From assembly GCA_014529385.2 (NCBI GenBank), contig CM043947.1, positions 101,933,311-101,997,310 of the forward strand: DNA of 64,000 bases, written 5' to 3'. The stretch's first letter is position 1. The number at the start of each line of letters is the position of its first letter. This document shows positions 54,598 to 64,000 of this stretch, one piece after another. The notes beneath the pieces were generated by a model. It saw only the letters and a program-made list of their open reading frames with translations, made no database searches and had not been told where the DNA came from. Source of the DNA: Adiantum capillus-veneris. Lineage: Eukaryota; Streptophyta; Polypodiopsida; Polypodiales; Pteridaceae. The position numbers and the translations under genes were made by a program.

Positions 54598-55600
54598 TTG
54601 AGAGGAGGTATGCCACATCGAATTGAACTATATATGTTTCGAGTATGAAGAGATTGCTTGTGTCTTAAGTATTCAATTTTCATAATAGTTTTAAAATCTC
54701 AATTTTTGTTGATTAAGTGTCAGATTTGTGGTAGTGAAAGTAATTCATGGCATAATTGGTTTCTTACACTATTGTTGCTCTTGTATCAATTTGCTCAGAT
54801 TTACCTTCGCTTGCTTTTTCTGCTCGGTGGTTAGAAACCCCCGTCTCTGATGAGTCCTTTGTTCTAGAGGGGGCACCCACTAGCACTTCAAAGGGGTCCT
54901 TGACGCATGTATGACTTGTTTCTGATGCTGTTGTTGATCTACATGATGATTTTGGCAGCCCTTCGCTGTGGCAAATACCTCCTCCCTAGCTGGCTTCTCT
55001 ACATGTGGTGATTCTCCCGCTTGTGCCGCATCCCCTGTTCATGATGCTCGAACACCTGCCGTGGATTCCACATTTGTACAAGAGGACGAGGACACTCTTG
55101 CTGATCATGACCCAGATATACCTTAGGTGTCATGCACTCATCCTAGCTTTCAATCAGATTATCTTCTTCGAGAGGCTGCTCTGGAGAAAGAGCTCGAGCA
55201 ATATCCTCGATGGCTTATTGACACCCTGCGAGATGTAGGCGTGATTGACTTTGCTTCATGGGATGATCTTGGACCCCATACCCATTCATGGACCTCCCAA
55301 CGACATGAATCTGTGAGTGCACTTTTGCATACTAACTTTAGCGCCTATCAATTAAATTTTTTCTGCTGGTTAAATTTTGTCTATTTAATTTTTTTTCTGA
55401 GTTGTAGGCTTCATTATAGCCGAGCCTTCCTTATGGGTGAATTTGGGCTTTTTTGTGATTCATCCAAGTATATGTGATTGTTGTATTAGCAGACATGCAG
55501 ATTCTACCTCGTGAAATACTTGTCCAGGTTGCGACTTATTGATATTGCATGAATTCTTCTTATCTCTAGTGCTGCATATATCCCATCGACTACATTTGTT
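54598..55600. other. mostly unassigned, one ORF
   Basis: A plus-strand frame near 55127-55330 reads FQSDYLLREAALEKELEQYP then RWLIDTLRDVGVIDFASWDD; I do not recognise it. Upstream the frame DSPACAASPVHDARTPAVDS is low-complexity. May be a polyprotein linker. Confidence 0.35.
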
Positions 55601-56906
55601 TTGCTGATTTGATTTGCTTCTGTGATGCAGAGTCGACCCTTGTATAGGAGCAAATCGTCTTGTAGAGTGTAATGTCCTGGCTCTCCTGCTAACTTCCAAG
55701 GCCAAATTGTATGGAGTGCTAAACTCGATAGAGTCAGGATACTTTGCTTTCATACTATCCAAGTCCATGCCCTAAATCTCCAAGACTGTGGCTGGCTGGA
55801 TGGCCTGTACTATGCCGGACTTCTGGCTAAGAGCATCTGCTTGTGCTTGCCGGGCACATACTCTTATCATTCCACCCAATTTCTGGAAGATCTGACTCCA
55901 TTTGGCTTGGCAATCGCTCCAATGAGCACTAGGCATGGTCTAAATGGCTTGATGGTCTGTTTTAACTTTGCTTTGAACTCTCTACCATAAAGAAAGTGCT
56001 TCCAATGTTTGAAGGCCAAACAATTCCTTGTCAGAAAGCGATGGTTGCATTGGGCACTATCCATTTTCTTGTTCAAAGAAGCCACAGGTTGTGACTCTTG
56101 CTGCAAAACTGCACCAATGGCTTTATTACTGGCATCTGTGATGACTTTGAACTCCAATAGGCAAGCTTCAAGATGAGGGACTCGGATGCCAACTTCTGAA
56201 ATGCGTAGAAAGCCTCCGAAGACTTTCCCTCTACTTGCAGGTTCTGGCGTTTGGTCTTGCATCCCTTGAGGAAGGTTGTAAGACTCTCGTGTAGACTTGA
56301 TTTTCTTCGAGGTCCGGAAAACCTTCTCCGCATCCAAAAAATTCTGCTCATATGTGGCCGAAAGATCAAGATATCATCCGGGAAGATGAAGACACACTTC
56401 TCAATAAGAATGGAAAATGCGTAAGACATGGTTTTATTGAATGACCATGGAGCGCTCATGAGGTCAAAGGGAATCACCACAAAATCATAGTGGCCACGTT
56501 CTATTTTGAAAGCCATTTTTGGAATGTTGGCGTCAAAATGCGAACTTGGCGGTAGCCACTGTTCAAGTTGATTTTAGTGAAGAACTTTGCGCCATCCAAT
56601 CGCTCCAAAGTGTACTCGATGTGAGGCATCGTCAACTTGTCTAATGCTCTATAATCAACACATAATCGGACCGACTTGTTCTTCTTCATGACGAAGAGGA
56701 TGGGTGCTGCGAATGGTGAGAATGATGGGCGGATAAATCCACCTTCGAAGAGGTCTGCAAACTTTGTTTCCAACTCTCCTTCTAACGCTTTGGATAAGCA
56801 TTAGAAAATTGGCTGGGTGGTTCTGCGCCAAGGCAGAATTCTTATAGAACCAAGACATTCCTAGGTGGACATCTGAATGAGGTAACTTCATGATGTGAAA
56901 ATCCAC
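55600..56906 (-). pseudogene. Gypsy (chromovirus-like) RT and RNase H remnant
   Basis: KFADLFEGGFIRPSFSPFAA, PILFVMKKNKSVRLCVDYRA, LERLDGAKFFTKINLNSGYR form the first half of RT. After a frame change, MAFKIERGHYDFVVIPFDLM and KCVFIFPDDILIF carry the active site, in which the usual Y-x-D-D reads F-P-D-D. RNase H follows: EFKVITDASNKAIGAVLQQE, with a decayed tail (QAQADALSQKS). Several phase changes and stops. The active aspartates remain but the protein is broken. Confidence 0.85.
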
Positions 56907-57459
56907 TGGTCCAGAATAAGCTTGTATTTTGACCTGTAATTAATGGTGCAATGGGAGCAAGTTCACTTGTTGCTAATTCTGTAGTTAAGTATTTCCCTAG
57001 CTATGCATAATGTATTTCCAGTTCTCTTGCAAAGTGTTTTGAAATCAAATGTTTTGTAGCTCCTGGATTAAAGAAAATTAAGGCCTTGACTCGTTGAATC
57101 TGTCTACAAAGTTCTTGAGACTCATCATGTGTAAGAGCACCAATGATATTAACAATTAGGCCAACTGCTGGTTTACTGCGCTTAGGATTTACCCGATTCT
57201 CTCATGGATTTGGTCTTCGAGTGAATAGGCAACAAAGAAAAGTATGGCCAATTTAAAGCACTGGTTATGTTGTTGCAAATATTCCTTTTGAACTGATGTG
57301 AGGGGAATATATTTAATATCTTGCCTAAAATTTCTTATTTGTGGAGGAGGATTAGTGATTATTGTTTGCGGAAGATAACAAGGATAACCATAAGGCATGT
57401 AACGGTCTCGTGCCGGAAAAACTCTTGGAAATTTAGTAGATGATGTAGTCCTGACAAAC
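56907..57459 (-). pseudogene. Chromovirus-like gag end and protease remnant
   Basis: PLTSVQKEYLQQHNQCFKLA at 57240-57300 is the start of a gag zinc finger (LTp.E......gCF.C) whose later cysteines are gone. Below 57180, FFNPGATKHLISKHFARELE is the protease active site with D-S-G-A changed to N-P-G-A, so the catalytic aspartate is lost. The gag side is cut at 57460 by the LINE insertion. Confidence 0.7.
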
Positions 57460-57471
57460 CTGGTCTTCATG
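57460..57471 (+). repeat. Target-site duplication, left
   Basis: CTGGTCTTCATG here equals 60753-60764 and flanks the LINE on both sides, as expected from target-primed reverse transcription. Confidence 0.85.
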
Positions 57472-57472
57472 G

Positions 57473-58860
57473 TTGGAGGAGCAGTTACAGCAGGCTCGAC
57501 AGGAGCTTGCTTGCACAGAGGAGAGGCGTCATGAGTTTGCCTTTCACCGACAGGCATCTCAGTGGACTCAGGTGGGCGACAGAGTGACAGGTGCTTTTTT
57601 TGAGACAGTGGGACCTCGGTACTCGCAAGCCAAGGTCAATCAGTTGAGGAGACCCGATGGGTCAGTTGTTTGTGAGCCCGAGGATATGCGTGCAGTTGCT
57701 ACTGACTTTTACCGTGAGTTACTGTCAGCTGAGCCCCAGTCAGAGCAGCAGGATGCATGCAAGGAGCAAGTTTGGGCACAGATGCCTTGTCTTGTGACTG
57801 AGGAGATGCGCCAGAGGCTAGAGATGCCTCTTCAACTTGAGGAGCTGCATACGGCTCTTAGGGCCCTCCCTCGTGGTAGCTGTCCAGGTGAGGATGGGCT
57901 GACTCCCAGCTTCTTCTTGGAGTACTGGGACCTGCTTGGCCCAGATCTTTGTAGTGCCTTTCAGTACATTCTGTACACAGGAGTGATGCCGGGTAGCATG
58001 AGTGAGGGCCTGATTTACCTCATTCCAAAGGAGGGTGGCTCCTTGGATGAGATTCGACAGTGGCGCCCCATCACCATCCTCAACTCAGCCTACAAAATTC
58101 TTGCCAAGGCTCTGAGTTTGAGGATTGAGCCACTTTTGGAGAGCCTTATACATGGGACTCAGACAGGTTTTGTCAAGGAACGCAGCATCCTTGACAACAT
58201 CTTCACTTTCTGGGAGGCTTCTGCCCTTGCACAGCTCTGTGGGGAGGACCTTGTGATTCTTCTTCTCGATTTTGAGAAGGCATACGACAGAGTTGACTTG
58301 GACTTTCTAGAGGGCACTCTATGCAGGATGGGCTTCTCCGATGCTTGGATCAGTGGGGTGTCAGCTTTGTACAGACAGGCTCACAGTCAGGTGCTTTTGG
58401 CAGGAGGTAGAGGTGAGCGCTTCATGCTCACACGATCGGTCAGACAGGGTTGTCCTCTTGCCCCCTTTCTCTTTCTGTTCTATGCGGAGGCGATGAGCAG
58501 ATTTTTGGTGTCACAGCACGTTGGTTTTCTCGGCTTTCTCGGTTGGCAGTGCTCCTGTGCCAGTTTGGATGCCAGGAGAGGGTTTCAGGTGGATTCCCCC
58601 AGGGATTGCAGTTCGGTACTTGGGGTTGTTAGGTTGGTTTGCACTTGTCCCCCGAGGAGCAGATTGCTCCTCTTCTCTTGTCCATCAGGAGAAAGCTGTT
58701 ACATTGGAGCTTAGCACGACTTTCGCTGGCTGGTAGAGTAGTAGTTGCCAACCAGGTGTTGTTGGCGACTATGTGGTACATCACTTCTTGCTGGATCTTC
58801 TCGAGTTCTTGTATCAGCCAGGTAGAGAGGCTGATCAGGAACTTCCTTTGGTGAGGTCGT
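57473..58860 (+). pseudogene. LINE reverse transcriptase
   Basis: The first frame has FAFHRQASQWTQVGDRVTGA, then FYRELLSAEPQSEQQ, ALRALPRGSCPGEDGLTPSF, GLIYLIPKEGGSLDEIRQWR, PITILNSAYKILAKALSLRI, TGFVKERSILDNIFTFWEAS and VILLLDFEKAYDRVDLDFLE, with SVRQGCPLAPFLFLFYAEAM. The usual next block with F/YADD is absent: the text moves in another frame to EGFRWIPPGIAVRYLGLLGW, then LLHWSLARLSLAGRVVVANQ and VERLIRNFLW. A deletion of the catalytic box is the simplest explanation. It would make the copy inactive. Confidence 0.88.
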
Positions 58861-60602
58861 GACACTCAGATTGCCCGAGCCAAGGTGGCTTGGTCGGTCA
58901 TCACACTTCCTTGTCCTTAGGGAGGGCTTGGGATCATTGATCCAGCACAGCAAAGCAGAGCCCTTCTTGGGAAGTTCGTCGTCAGAGGACTTCTTCCAAG
59001 CGAGGAGCCCTGGAAGGAGTTCTTGTTGCAGAGGCTTCGTGCCAGGGTGCCTCAGTCAGGAGGCCCTTGGCAACCTTTGACCAGATGGATCTTTACAGAG
59101 TTACGTCGAGTTGGTTTGAGCAGGAGATTGGAGGACCGCTTTGCTGTGAGTTTGCTTCGATCTTGGGAGCTCTTACGGCGTGGCCTAGAGCAGAGACAGC
59201 CGACGTGCACGGAGGAGCGCCTACGGCAGCCCCTCGTCTGAAACCCCATGGTTAGCACTCAGAGAGGCCACTTGGTTGGGAGTCGGCCTCATGTTTCTTG
59301 GGGTCCCATGGCAGCAGGTCCAGCGCGCTCTCTAGGTGACCTTCACAGGTTTGTCAAAGGAGGTACAGGGCATGAGAGGGATGCAGAGCATGTGTCAGGA
59401 CATCTCAGAGTCAGTTCCAGCTGAGTGGCTCACGCCTCTCGAGCCAGTAGCACCCCGGTGGATGGGAGCCTTCACACGACTGGAGGTTCTCATTTCAGTC
59501 AGGGCCTGCTCAGAGACTGTCCCAGCCCTGTTCTTTGAGCTCCAGGGTGGGGGACGATTACAACGAGTTGCAGTAGAGGCCCCGCAGGTAGTAGAGTGTT
59601 GTTTCCAGAGGATCTGAGTTGTGGGCATCTGTGGGAGGACTTGCGTCATAGACCCTGACCAAGCAGCTCTTGAGACTGGACACTGGAGGCTATGGGCTTG
59701 GGAGTGTTGTCCACTGGCACGAGTACAGTGGGATCTTGGGGAGTGGCTATGGAGGGACCCCTTCTCTTCTGCAGATCGCCCAGGAGTCCCCTTCTTTCAG
59801 TACACTGTTCAGCTTGGACGTCATATACTTGCAGCACAGAGAGAGGCCCGCCCCGCTGCAGCACGTCATTGGCAGGAGGAGGGCCTCACAGTCGAGTTCT
59901 TGGCAACCTTTTGGCAGAGGCTGTGGGACTCCAGACAGCCGAGGCGCGTCACTTTGTTTCAGTGGCTGGTTGCATACAGAGCCACAACAGTAGGGAGTCG
60001 GCTTGTGCATAGTGGTCTCTCGGCCGCATGTGCAGCCTGTGACCAGTTGGTGGAGAGTCAGCGTCATTGTCTTTGGGACTGTCCCTCGGCCCAGCAGGTG
60101 TGGCTACGAGTTCTTCGGCTGATGCCTGCTCTCTCCACGGCTCGACAGTACACTTGGGGGGCAGCGGCCTGGTCCACACTCACGGGCCCGGCACTTCAGT
60201 TTGAGCTATCTTCCACCAGCAGGATTAGTGATGCAGGGGGGGCGACCTACACTCCAGCCTGCTACAGAGCTTACTCCACAGGAGTGGTGCAGTGAGAGAG
60301 AGGAGTGTTGGGAGCTCATCAGTGGCCTGACACTTTGGTTCATCTGGCGGGCCCGCTGTTTCTGCATCTTTGAGGCTCGCCATGTGCCACCGGCAGAGAC
60401 TATTCGTGACTTTTGGCTAGAGCTGATCCATACTCTCAGAGGACAGCTTGAGGGACTACAGGGTAGCTCCGACCGCATGCGGGAGCGCCGCGAGGCTTTC
60501 CTTCGACTCTGGCGCCCTGGGCCTCTCTTCACCATAGTCCAGGGGGTGCTCAAATGGCACTACTGTCCACCTGTGTGGCTCTTCCCTCCTCCCATCTCTT
60601 GA
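58861..60602 (+). pseudogene. LINE C-terminal region with zf-RVT
   Basis: Frame changes divide this part. FLATFWQRLWDSRQPRRVTL, FQWLVAYRATTVGSRLVHSG and CAACDQLVESQRHCLWDCPS then AQQVWLRVLR give the zf-RVT zinc-binding domain of plant LINEs (CxxC ... H ... C). The last frame (60201-60602) has WELISGLTLWFIWRARCFCI, FEARHVPPAETIRDFWLELI, a hydrophobic C-terminal domain. The region is GC-richer than the surroundings. Confidence 0.82.
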
Positions 60603-60752
60603 TTTAGCGTCATTGTATATATGCTGTTTTTTCATTGGGAGAGTCTCCCCATCATGCTTGTTGTAGCCCTCTCTTGCAGAGGTGGACGTAACCCTATGGG
60701 CAGTTTTCATTAACTAATAGAAGGATCTTTTTCTCGGGGAAAAAAAAAAAAA

Positions 60753-60764
60753 CTGGTCTTCATG
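60753..60764 (+). repeat. Target-site duplication, right
   Basis: Second copy of CTGGTCTTCATG, directly after the poly-A tail. Confidence 0.85.
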
Positions 60765-61170
60765 CTTACTCCTTTCGGATATAGACCGGGCACTCTACAA
60801 ATGATCCCATGTGCATGTCACCAGCTGGATTTCTACCAGCGAGACATTGTTTACATCACGATATGCAGCATCATGCTCTGGACTATGTGGAAGGCTCACT
60901 GTGCTCACATTCTAGGCTCAGAGTCCTCCCCTACGTGCACCATTTTGATAGCCATTTGGAATGAGCTGCTGCATACTCTTTGCAGTCAGTGGGATTGTTC
61001 AGTCGGGTCCTCCAGGGCAGCGGAGCAATGTTGATGCGTCTTTCTTCACACCTGGATAAGGTCGTCAGTTCTTTTCCATCGGGATCATCGCCATATCACG
61101 TGGCATGCACCCCCACAATGGTTCATTCTACACTCATCGTACAAACCACCTTGATGTTTACATAGTCAAT
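60765..61170 (+). pseudogene. C-terminal tail of a second LINE
   Basis: ITICSIMLWTMWKAHCAHIL, GSESSPTCTILIAIWNELLH then TLCSQWDCS is similar in pattern to the end of the adjacent LINE (LTLWFIWRARCFCIFEAR, TIRDFWLELIHTL). It is not identical, so it is an older, related insertion that abutted the chromovirus remnant before the younger LINE landed at the joint. Confidence 0.65.
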
Positions 61171-61278
61171 ACGTTGTTGCCCTGCTTTTGTACTTCCTCT
61201 AGGTGATAGGCCATGAGGCATCTCTAGAGGTCTCTTATGTACACAGAATACAGCTCCCTTTTTCCCCCCCTAAAAAAA

Positions 61279-61280
61279 GT

Positions 61281-61348
<68 letters not shown>
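61279..61348. repeat. (GT)n(GA)n compound microsatellite
   Basis: About 13 GT units followed by about 21 GA units. Confidence 0.95.
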
Positions 61349-61350
<2 letters not shown>

Positions 61351-61873
61351 CCTTACCGTTAATCGGTTCTTGCTCCTAGGCATCCCTGCCTTTCACAGGT
61401 GGTTTCCCTCCTCATCCGGCTCATTTCTGGACATTTGTTTCTTGCTTTTTCTCTGTCATTTCAGCCCCTAGAGAGCTAAGATACACAGGGAATACCCACT
61501 GCCTTCGTCTGCAACGCTCCCACCTTGTTCGGTGGCGTACAAGCTTGCTGTTGTTGCTGTACAGCAGCAAATTCAGCCTGTTAGTATTTGATTTTTGGGC
61601 TGACAGCAGGGTGGACATTCATCCATTGCGTGGTTGATTACCCCTTTACTTGTCAGGACACCATCCGGTGGTTGTCTGAGTGGTTATTTGGACAGCTTTA
61701 GCTTTGGAGTTACGGTACCTTTTTACATCAGCTTTATCATCTATGGGTGTACGATCCTTGGGAGATCCATTCATTCCAACCATCATTCGGCGGTTGTGCA
61801 CTCCAGAGGGGGTGGTGACTTGGGATTTGCTATGGACACACCTATGCATTCCTAAGAGGAGTTCACACGAGAA

Positions 61874-62491
61874 ATGGCCATGCTCATGGCATATGGGATT
61901 CCGACATTCCCAGAGAAGACACCACCATCTTGGGTGGACAAACACTTACCACTTGACCTCGACACGTCAGGTCACTTGCTTACACAAGAGCATCTACATG
62001 GACTTAGGGATAGGATCTTGGATCTCTTCTTGGACAGGTTCATTGCTTGGAGCTACAGACGGGAGTGGGGCTTCAGTGCTTTGGACTCTCTTGGAGAGTT
62101 TACCCGCAAGATGCGGGAGATCAGACATCATTACGCGACTACATCCGGAGTCACCCGGAGCTTGGCTTGGATGGTAGTGCAGCTGCTCTTCTATACTCTT
62201 GATTATTTGGATTGCTACCTTGAGAGTTTCTTACACTCACCCTCAGTAACCTTACAACAGACTTACCCCCCAACCTGGGTAGTAGGCGACTCCCAACTCA
62301 TTCACATTGAGAGCCACACCAAGATGCGGTTTGGTGGCGTTGTTGGCGCGGATTTTGTTTTGGTTGACATCGGAGGATTGGAGGCAAGAAAGACATGCAA
62401 GACGACGCAGACAGATTGGCCTGGCCTTTCCTCTTCTCAGAGGATCTTCTCAACGCAGACTTCTCAGTCTGGCTTCCCTACTACAGGATGA
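61874..62491 (+). CDS. unrecognised 205-codon ORF
   Basis: Open frame with ATG start and no internal stop: MAYGIPTFPEKTPPSWVDKH, DTSGHLLTQEHLHGLRDRIL, RFIAWSYRREWGFSALDSLG, a Leu/Tyr-rich helix (WMVVQLLFYTLDYLDCYLES) and YPPTWVVGDSQLIHIESHTK. No domain recognised. It lies between a LINE tail and short repeats and could be part of a retroelement gag or an accessory protein. The last 40 residues run into the hairpin-repeat region and are probably not native. Confidence 0.4.
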   Translation: MAMLMAYGIPTFPEKTPPSWVDKHLPLDLDTSGHLLTQEHLHGLRDRILDLFLDRFIAWSYRREWGFSALDSLGEFTRKMREIRHHYATTSGVTRSLAWMVVQLLFYTLDYLDCYLESFLHSPSVTLQQTYPPTWVVGDSQLIHIESHTKMRFGGVVGADFVLVDIGGLEARKTCKTTQTDWPGLSSSQRIFSTQTSQSGFPTTG

Positions 62492-62760
62492 TCACGGTGC
62501 AGACAACTTAGTCTAACCACACCTCTTCTCAGAGGCCCTTCAAAGCACAAATTGTTGAGTTTGGCTTTTCCCCTCATCTTGGATTACCCTACCTACCGAC
62601 ATGACACCATTCGATGGTAATCCTTGCGGTCTATCGGTGACTGCTGCAGCTTACGGTAGCTTCTACAGTGCAGACTGTTCAGTCTGGCTTTCCTTGTTTC
62701 GGAGGACTTTTATGGCGCAGATTGCTACATCTGGCCTTCTTGGAGTTTTACACAGCTTAG
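62430..62760. repeat. degenerate repeats with a small hairpin
   Basis: Words of the type CTCTTCTCAGAGG...GCAGACTTCTCAGTCTGGCTT recur around 62434, 62522 and 62690. CAGACT..AGTCTG forms a short stem in two copies (about 62456 and 62672) and is decayed in the others. Confidence 0.55.
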
Positions 62761-63149
62761 CCACCTAGCCACACTGCAGGTTCATGCATTGACAGGCTTC
62801 CGGTCATACTAATGACGGTTCTTGGGCTTCCCCATTTTCTCTAGATAGTTTGACTACAGACACCACAGATCCTATTGAGCAGGACACTTGCATGCCTATT
62901 GGCACTTCTTTTACGACAAGGAGTTATTTTCACACTCAGTTCCAGACCTTCACGCAGTATCTTCACCCTGTATCGACAAAGTACAACAATTAGCTACACT
63001 TTCTCGTGACGGCACTTTACCATGGAGATTTCTTGGCGGTCGTGACACCCCAGCTGCTGCTACACTCGCGGAGTCTTGTCCTTCAGCAGCTATCTTTATC
63101 ATTTGCCTCACATCTTCAGTTTCGTGCGGTTTGTTCAACATCCAGTGCT
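62761..63149. other. no gene recognised
   Basis: A 87-codon plus-strand ORF (62888-63151) without family motifs lies immediately before a polypurine-like tract; it may be the decayed 3' end of a Copia-like element. Confidence 0.35.
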
Positions 63150-63332
63150 GAGAGGGAGTGTTAGATTTACACCACTCTGCTGCTTCACTCAGGGCATACA
63201 TGTACGGCTCACCGGGCTGGCCACCCACCGCATTATCCGCCCGTCCATTTGAGCTAGGCGCCCATGGGATATTCCCTATATCTTTTTTTCCTTGTTGAGT
63301 CGTGGAGCATCCCTTTGCACTGCCTGACAGTG
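63150..63332 (+). repeat. Polypurine tract and possible LTR start
   Basis: GAGAGGGAG at 63150-63158 is followed by TGTTAGATTTACACC at 63159, a typical plant retrotransposon LTR start. No second LTR in view, and the downstream part is occupied by tandem repeats, so the call is tentative. Confidence 0.45.
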
Positions 63333-63403
63333 GCATTGTACAGTCTCATGCTTTGGTAGTCAAGGAGACTGATCAGCCCCTCTTTCCCTACAGCTAGCGT
63401 TTG

Positions 63404-63457
<54 letters not shown>

Positions 63458-63584
63458 ACGCTTCCACACACACGCACTCACATGTGTTACTGGTGTTGCT
63501 GCTAGGGTGGGGTGCATTGTACAGCCTCATGCTTTGGTAGTCAAGGAGACTGATCGGCCCCTCTTTCCCTACAGCTAGCGTTTG

Positions 63585-63643
<59 letters not shown>

Positions 63644-63699
63644 CACGCTTCCACACACGCGCACTCACATGTGTTACTGGTGTAGCTGCTAGGGTGGGG
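63333..63699. repeat. 181-bp tandem duplication with CT tracts
   Basis: Two copies start at 63333 and 63514 with GCATTGTACAG and share TCATGCTTTGGTAGTCAAGG and a CTACAGCTAGCG stretch. Each contains a long CT tract (about 63406-63452 and 63588-63639) that differs in length. Within and after them a ~85-bp subunit (GTGTTACTGGTG ... ATCGAGACACC) recurs at about 63670 and 63757. Confidence 0.85.
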
Positions 63700-63924
63700 T
63701 GTGGTTATACAAGGTTTGCTGGCTACAAGGATCGAGACACCTCCGCGCTCTCAGATGTGTTACTGGTGTACACTGTAGCTGCTAGGTGGGGTGTGGGTAT
63801 ACGAGGTTCGCTGGCTAGAAGATCGAGACACCCCGAATAGAGGTCTACGCACCTAATGACACCCATTTTTCGGATACAGTATGGTTCGGTGATTCCACCA
63901 CAGAGCAGGTCCGTCTACGGATAC

Positions 63925-64000
63925 CGGTTTACTCGATTATTGTCTCAAGTCCCATCAATTTGGCCACATGGTGAGAGACTGTCCTTCCCACTCTCCTCAT
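63925..64000 (+). pseudogene. zinc-knuckle fragment at the window edge
   Basis: DYCLKSHQFGHMVRDCPSHS resembles a retroelement CCHC knuckle (CX2CX4HX4C) in which the second cysteine is serine. It may be gag of an element that continues beyond the right edge. Only about 20 codons are visible. Confidence 0.5.

Larger units (their letters stand above)
57472..60752 (+). mobile_element. 5'-truncated L1-like LINE with poly-A tail
   Basis: Begins inside the linker before RT and ends with 13 A at 60740-60752. Lacks ORF1 and the endonuclease. Contains RT (57473-58700), the connecting region and a zf-RVT C-terminus (to about 60600), then a 3' UTR. Flanked by a 12-bp direct repeat. Internal frame changes show it has decayed. 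Confidence 0.9.

Noticed and set aside
59646-60179. Several overlapping ORFs on both strands of the LINE tail
   Set aside because: High GC content keeps all frames open; only the zf-RVT and C-terminal frames show family motifs.

Overview
This window looks like a transposon-dense stretch of a land-plant nuclear genome. I see no host gene, tRNA or rRNA that I can defend. Almost everything recognisable is a plant-type retroelement: Ty3/Gypsy and Ty1/Copia polyprotein pieces, L1-like LINEs with a zf-RVT C-terminus, LTRs preceded by polypurine tracts, a foldback element and long GA/CT/GT microsatellites. Nearly all reading frames are broken by stops or frameshifts. Large Gypsy elements with extra 3' genes fit a big repeat-rich plant genome (a fern or other seedless plant is possible), but the sequence does not decide the species.

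Layout. 1-1440: minus-strand Copia gag/protease remnant, cut by an LTR. 1439-10236: a minus-strand Gypsy element (G1) bounded by two 343-bp LTRs that differ at about 16 sites; after integrase it carries extra genes (ORF-X and a coiled-coil ORF). 10237-12619: plus-strand gag-protease-WVPK element (G2) that lacks reverse transcriptase and integrase, followed by its LTR. 11979-15040: block A, which returns inverted at 46401-49456. 15283-27400: a long plus-strand Gypsy element (G3) with PR, RT, RNase H and integrase, then a second protease-like domain, W-V-P-K repeats, a 285-bp-spaced palindrome array, three extra ORFs, a polypurine tract and an LTR. 27990-29872: a scrambled minus-strand element (G4) with the same integrase, second protease, WVPK order. 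29873-31951: block B (inverted at 52451-54597). 31998-32083: a perfect 86-bp palindrome. 35371-39240: block C (direct copy at 49457-52441). 40701-42432: minus Copia integrase/RT. 42470-43405: an LTR and primer-binding site. 44690-45354: minus LINE RT remnant. 46401-54597: a mosaic of A' (inverted), C' (direct) and B' (inverted), joined end to end. 55600-57459: minus chromovirus-like Gypsy remnant, split from older sequence by a 5'-truncated LINE (57472-60752) with a 12-bp target duplication. 60765-64000: a second LINE tail, unrecognised ORFs, tandem repeats, CT tracts and a zinc-knuckle fragment at the edge.

The most interesting biology is in the Gypsy elements. Two independent copies on opposite strands (G3 and G4) place an aspartic-protease-like domain after integrase, followed by repeated W-[VI]-P-K motifs. 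A third copy (G2) keeps gag, protease and WVPK but has lost RT and integrase. G1 and G3 both carry, 3' of integrase, an extra protein with a basic nuclear-localisation-like start, a UBA-like motif and coiled coils. G3 also contains four 24-bp palindromes spaced at exactly 285 bp, just upstream of its extra ORFs. G1 has a 15-bp-period TCCGA array both in its LTR and upstream of its extra ORF, which suggests an internal promoter.
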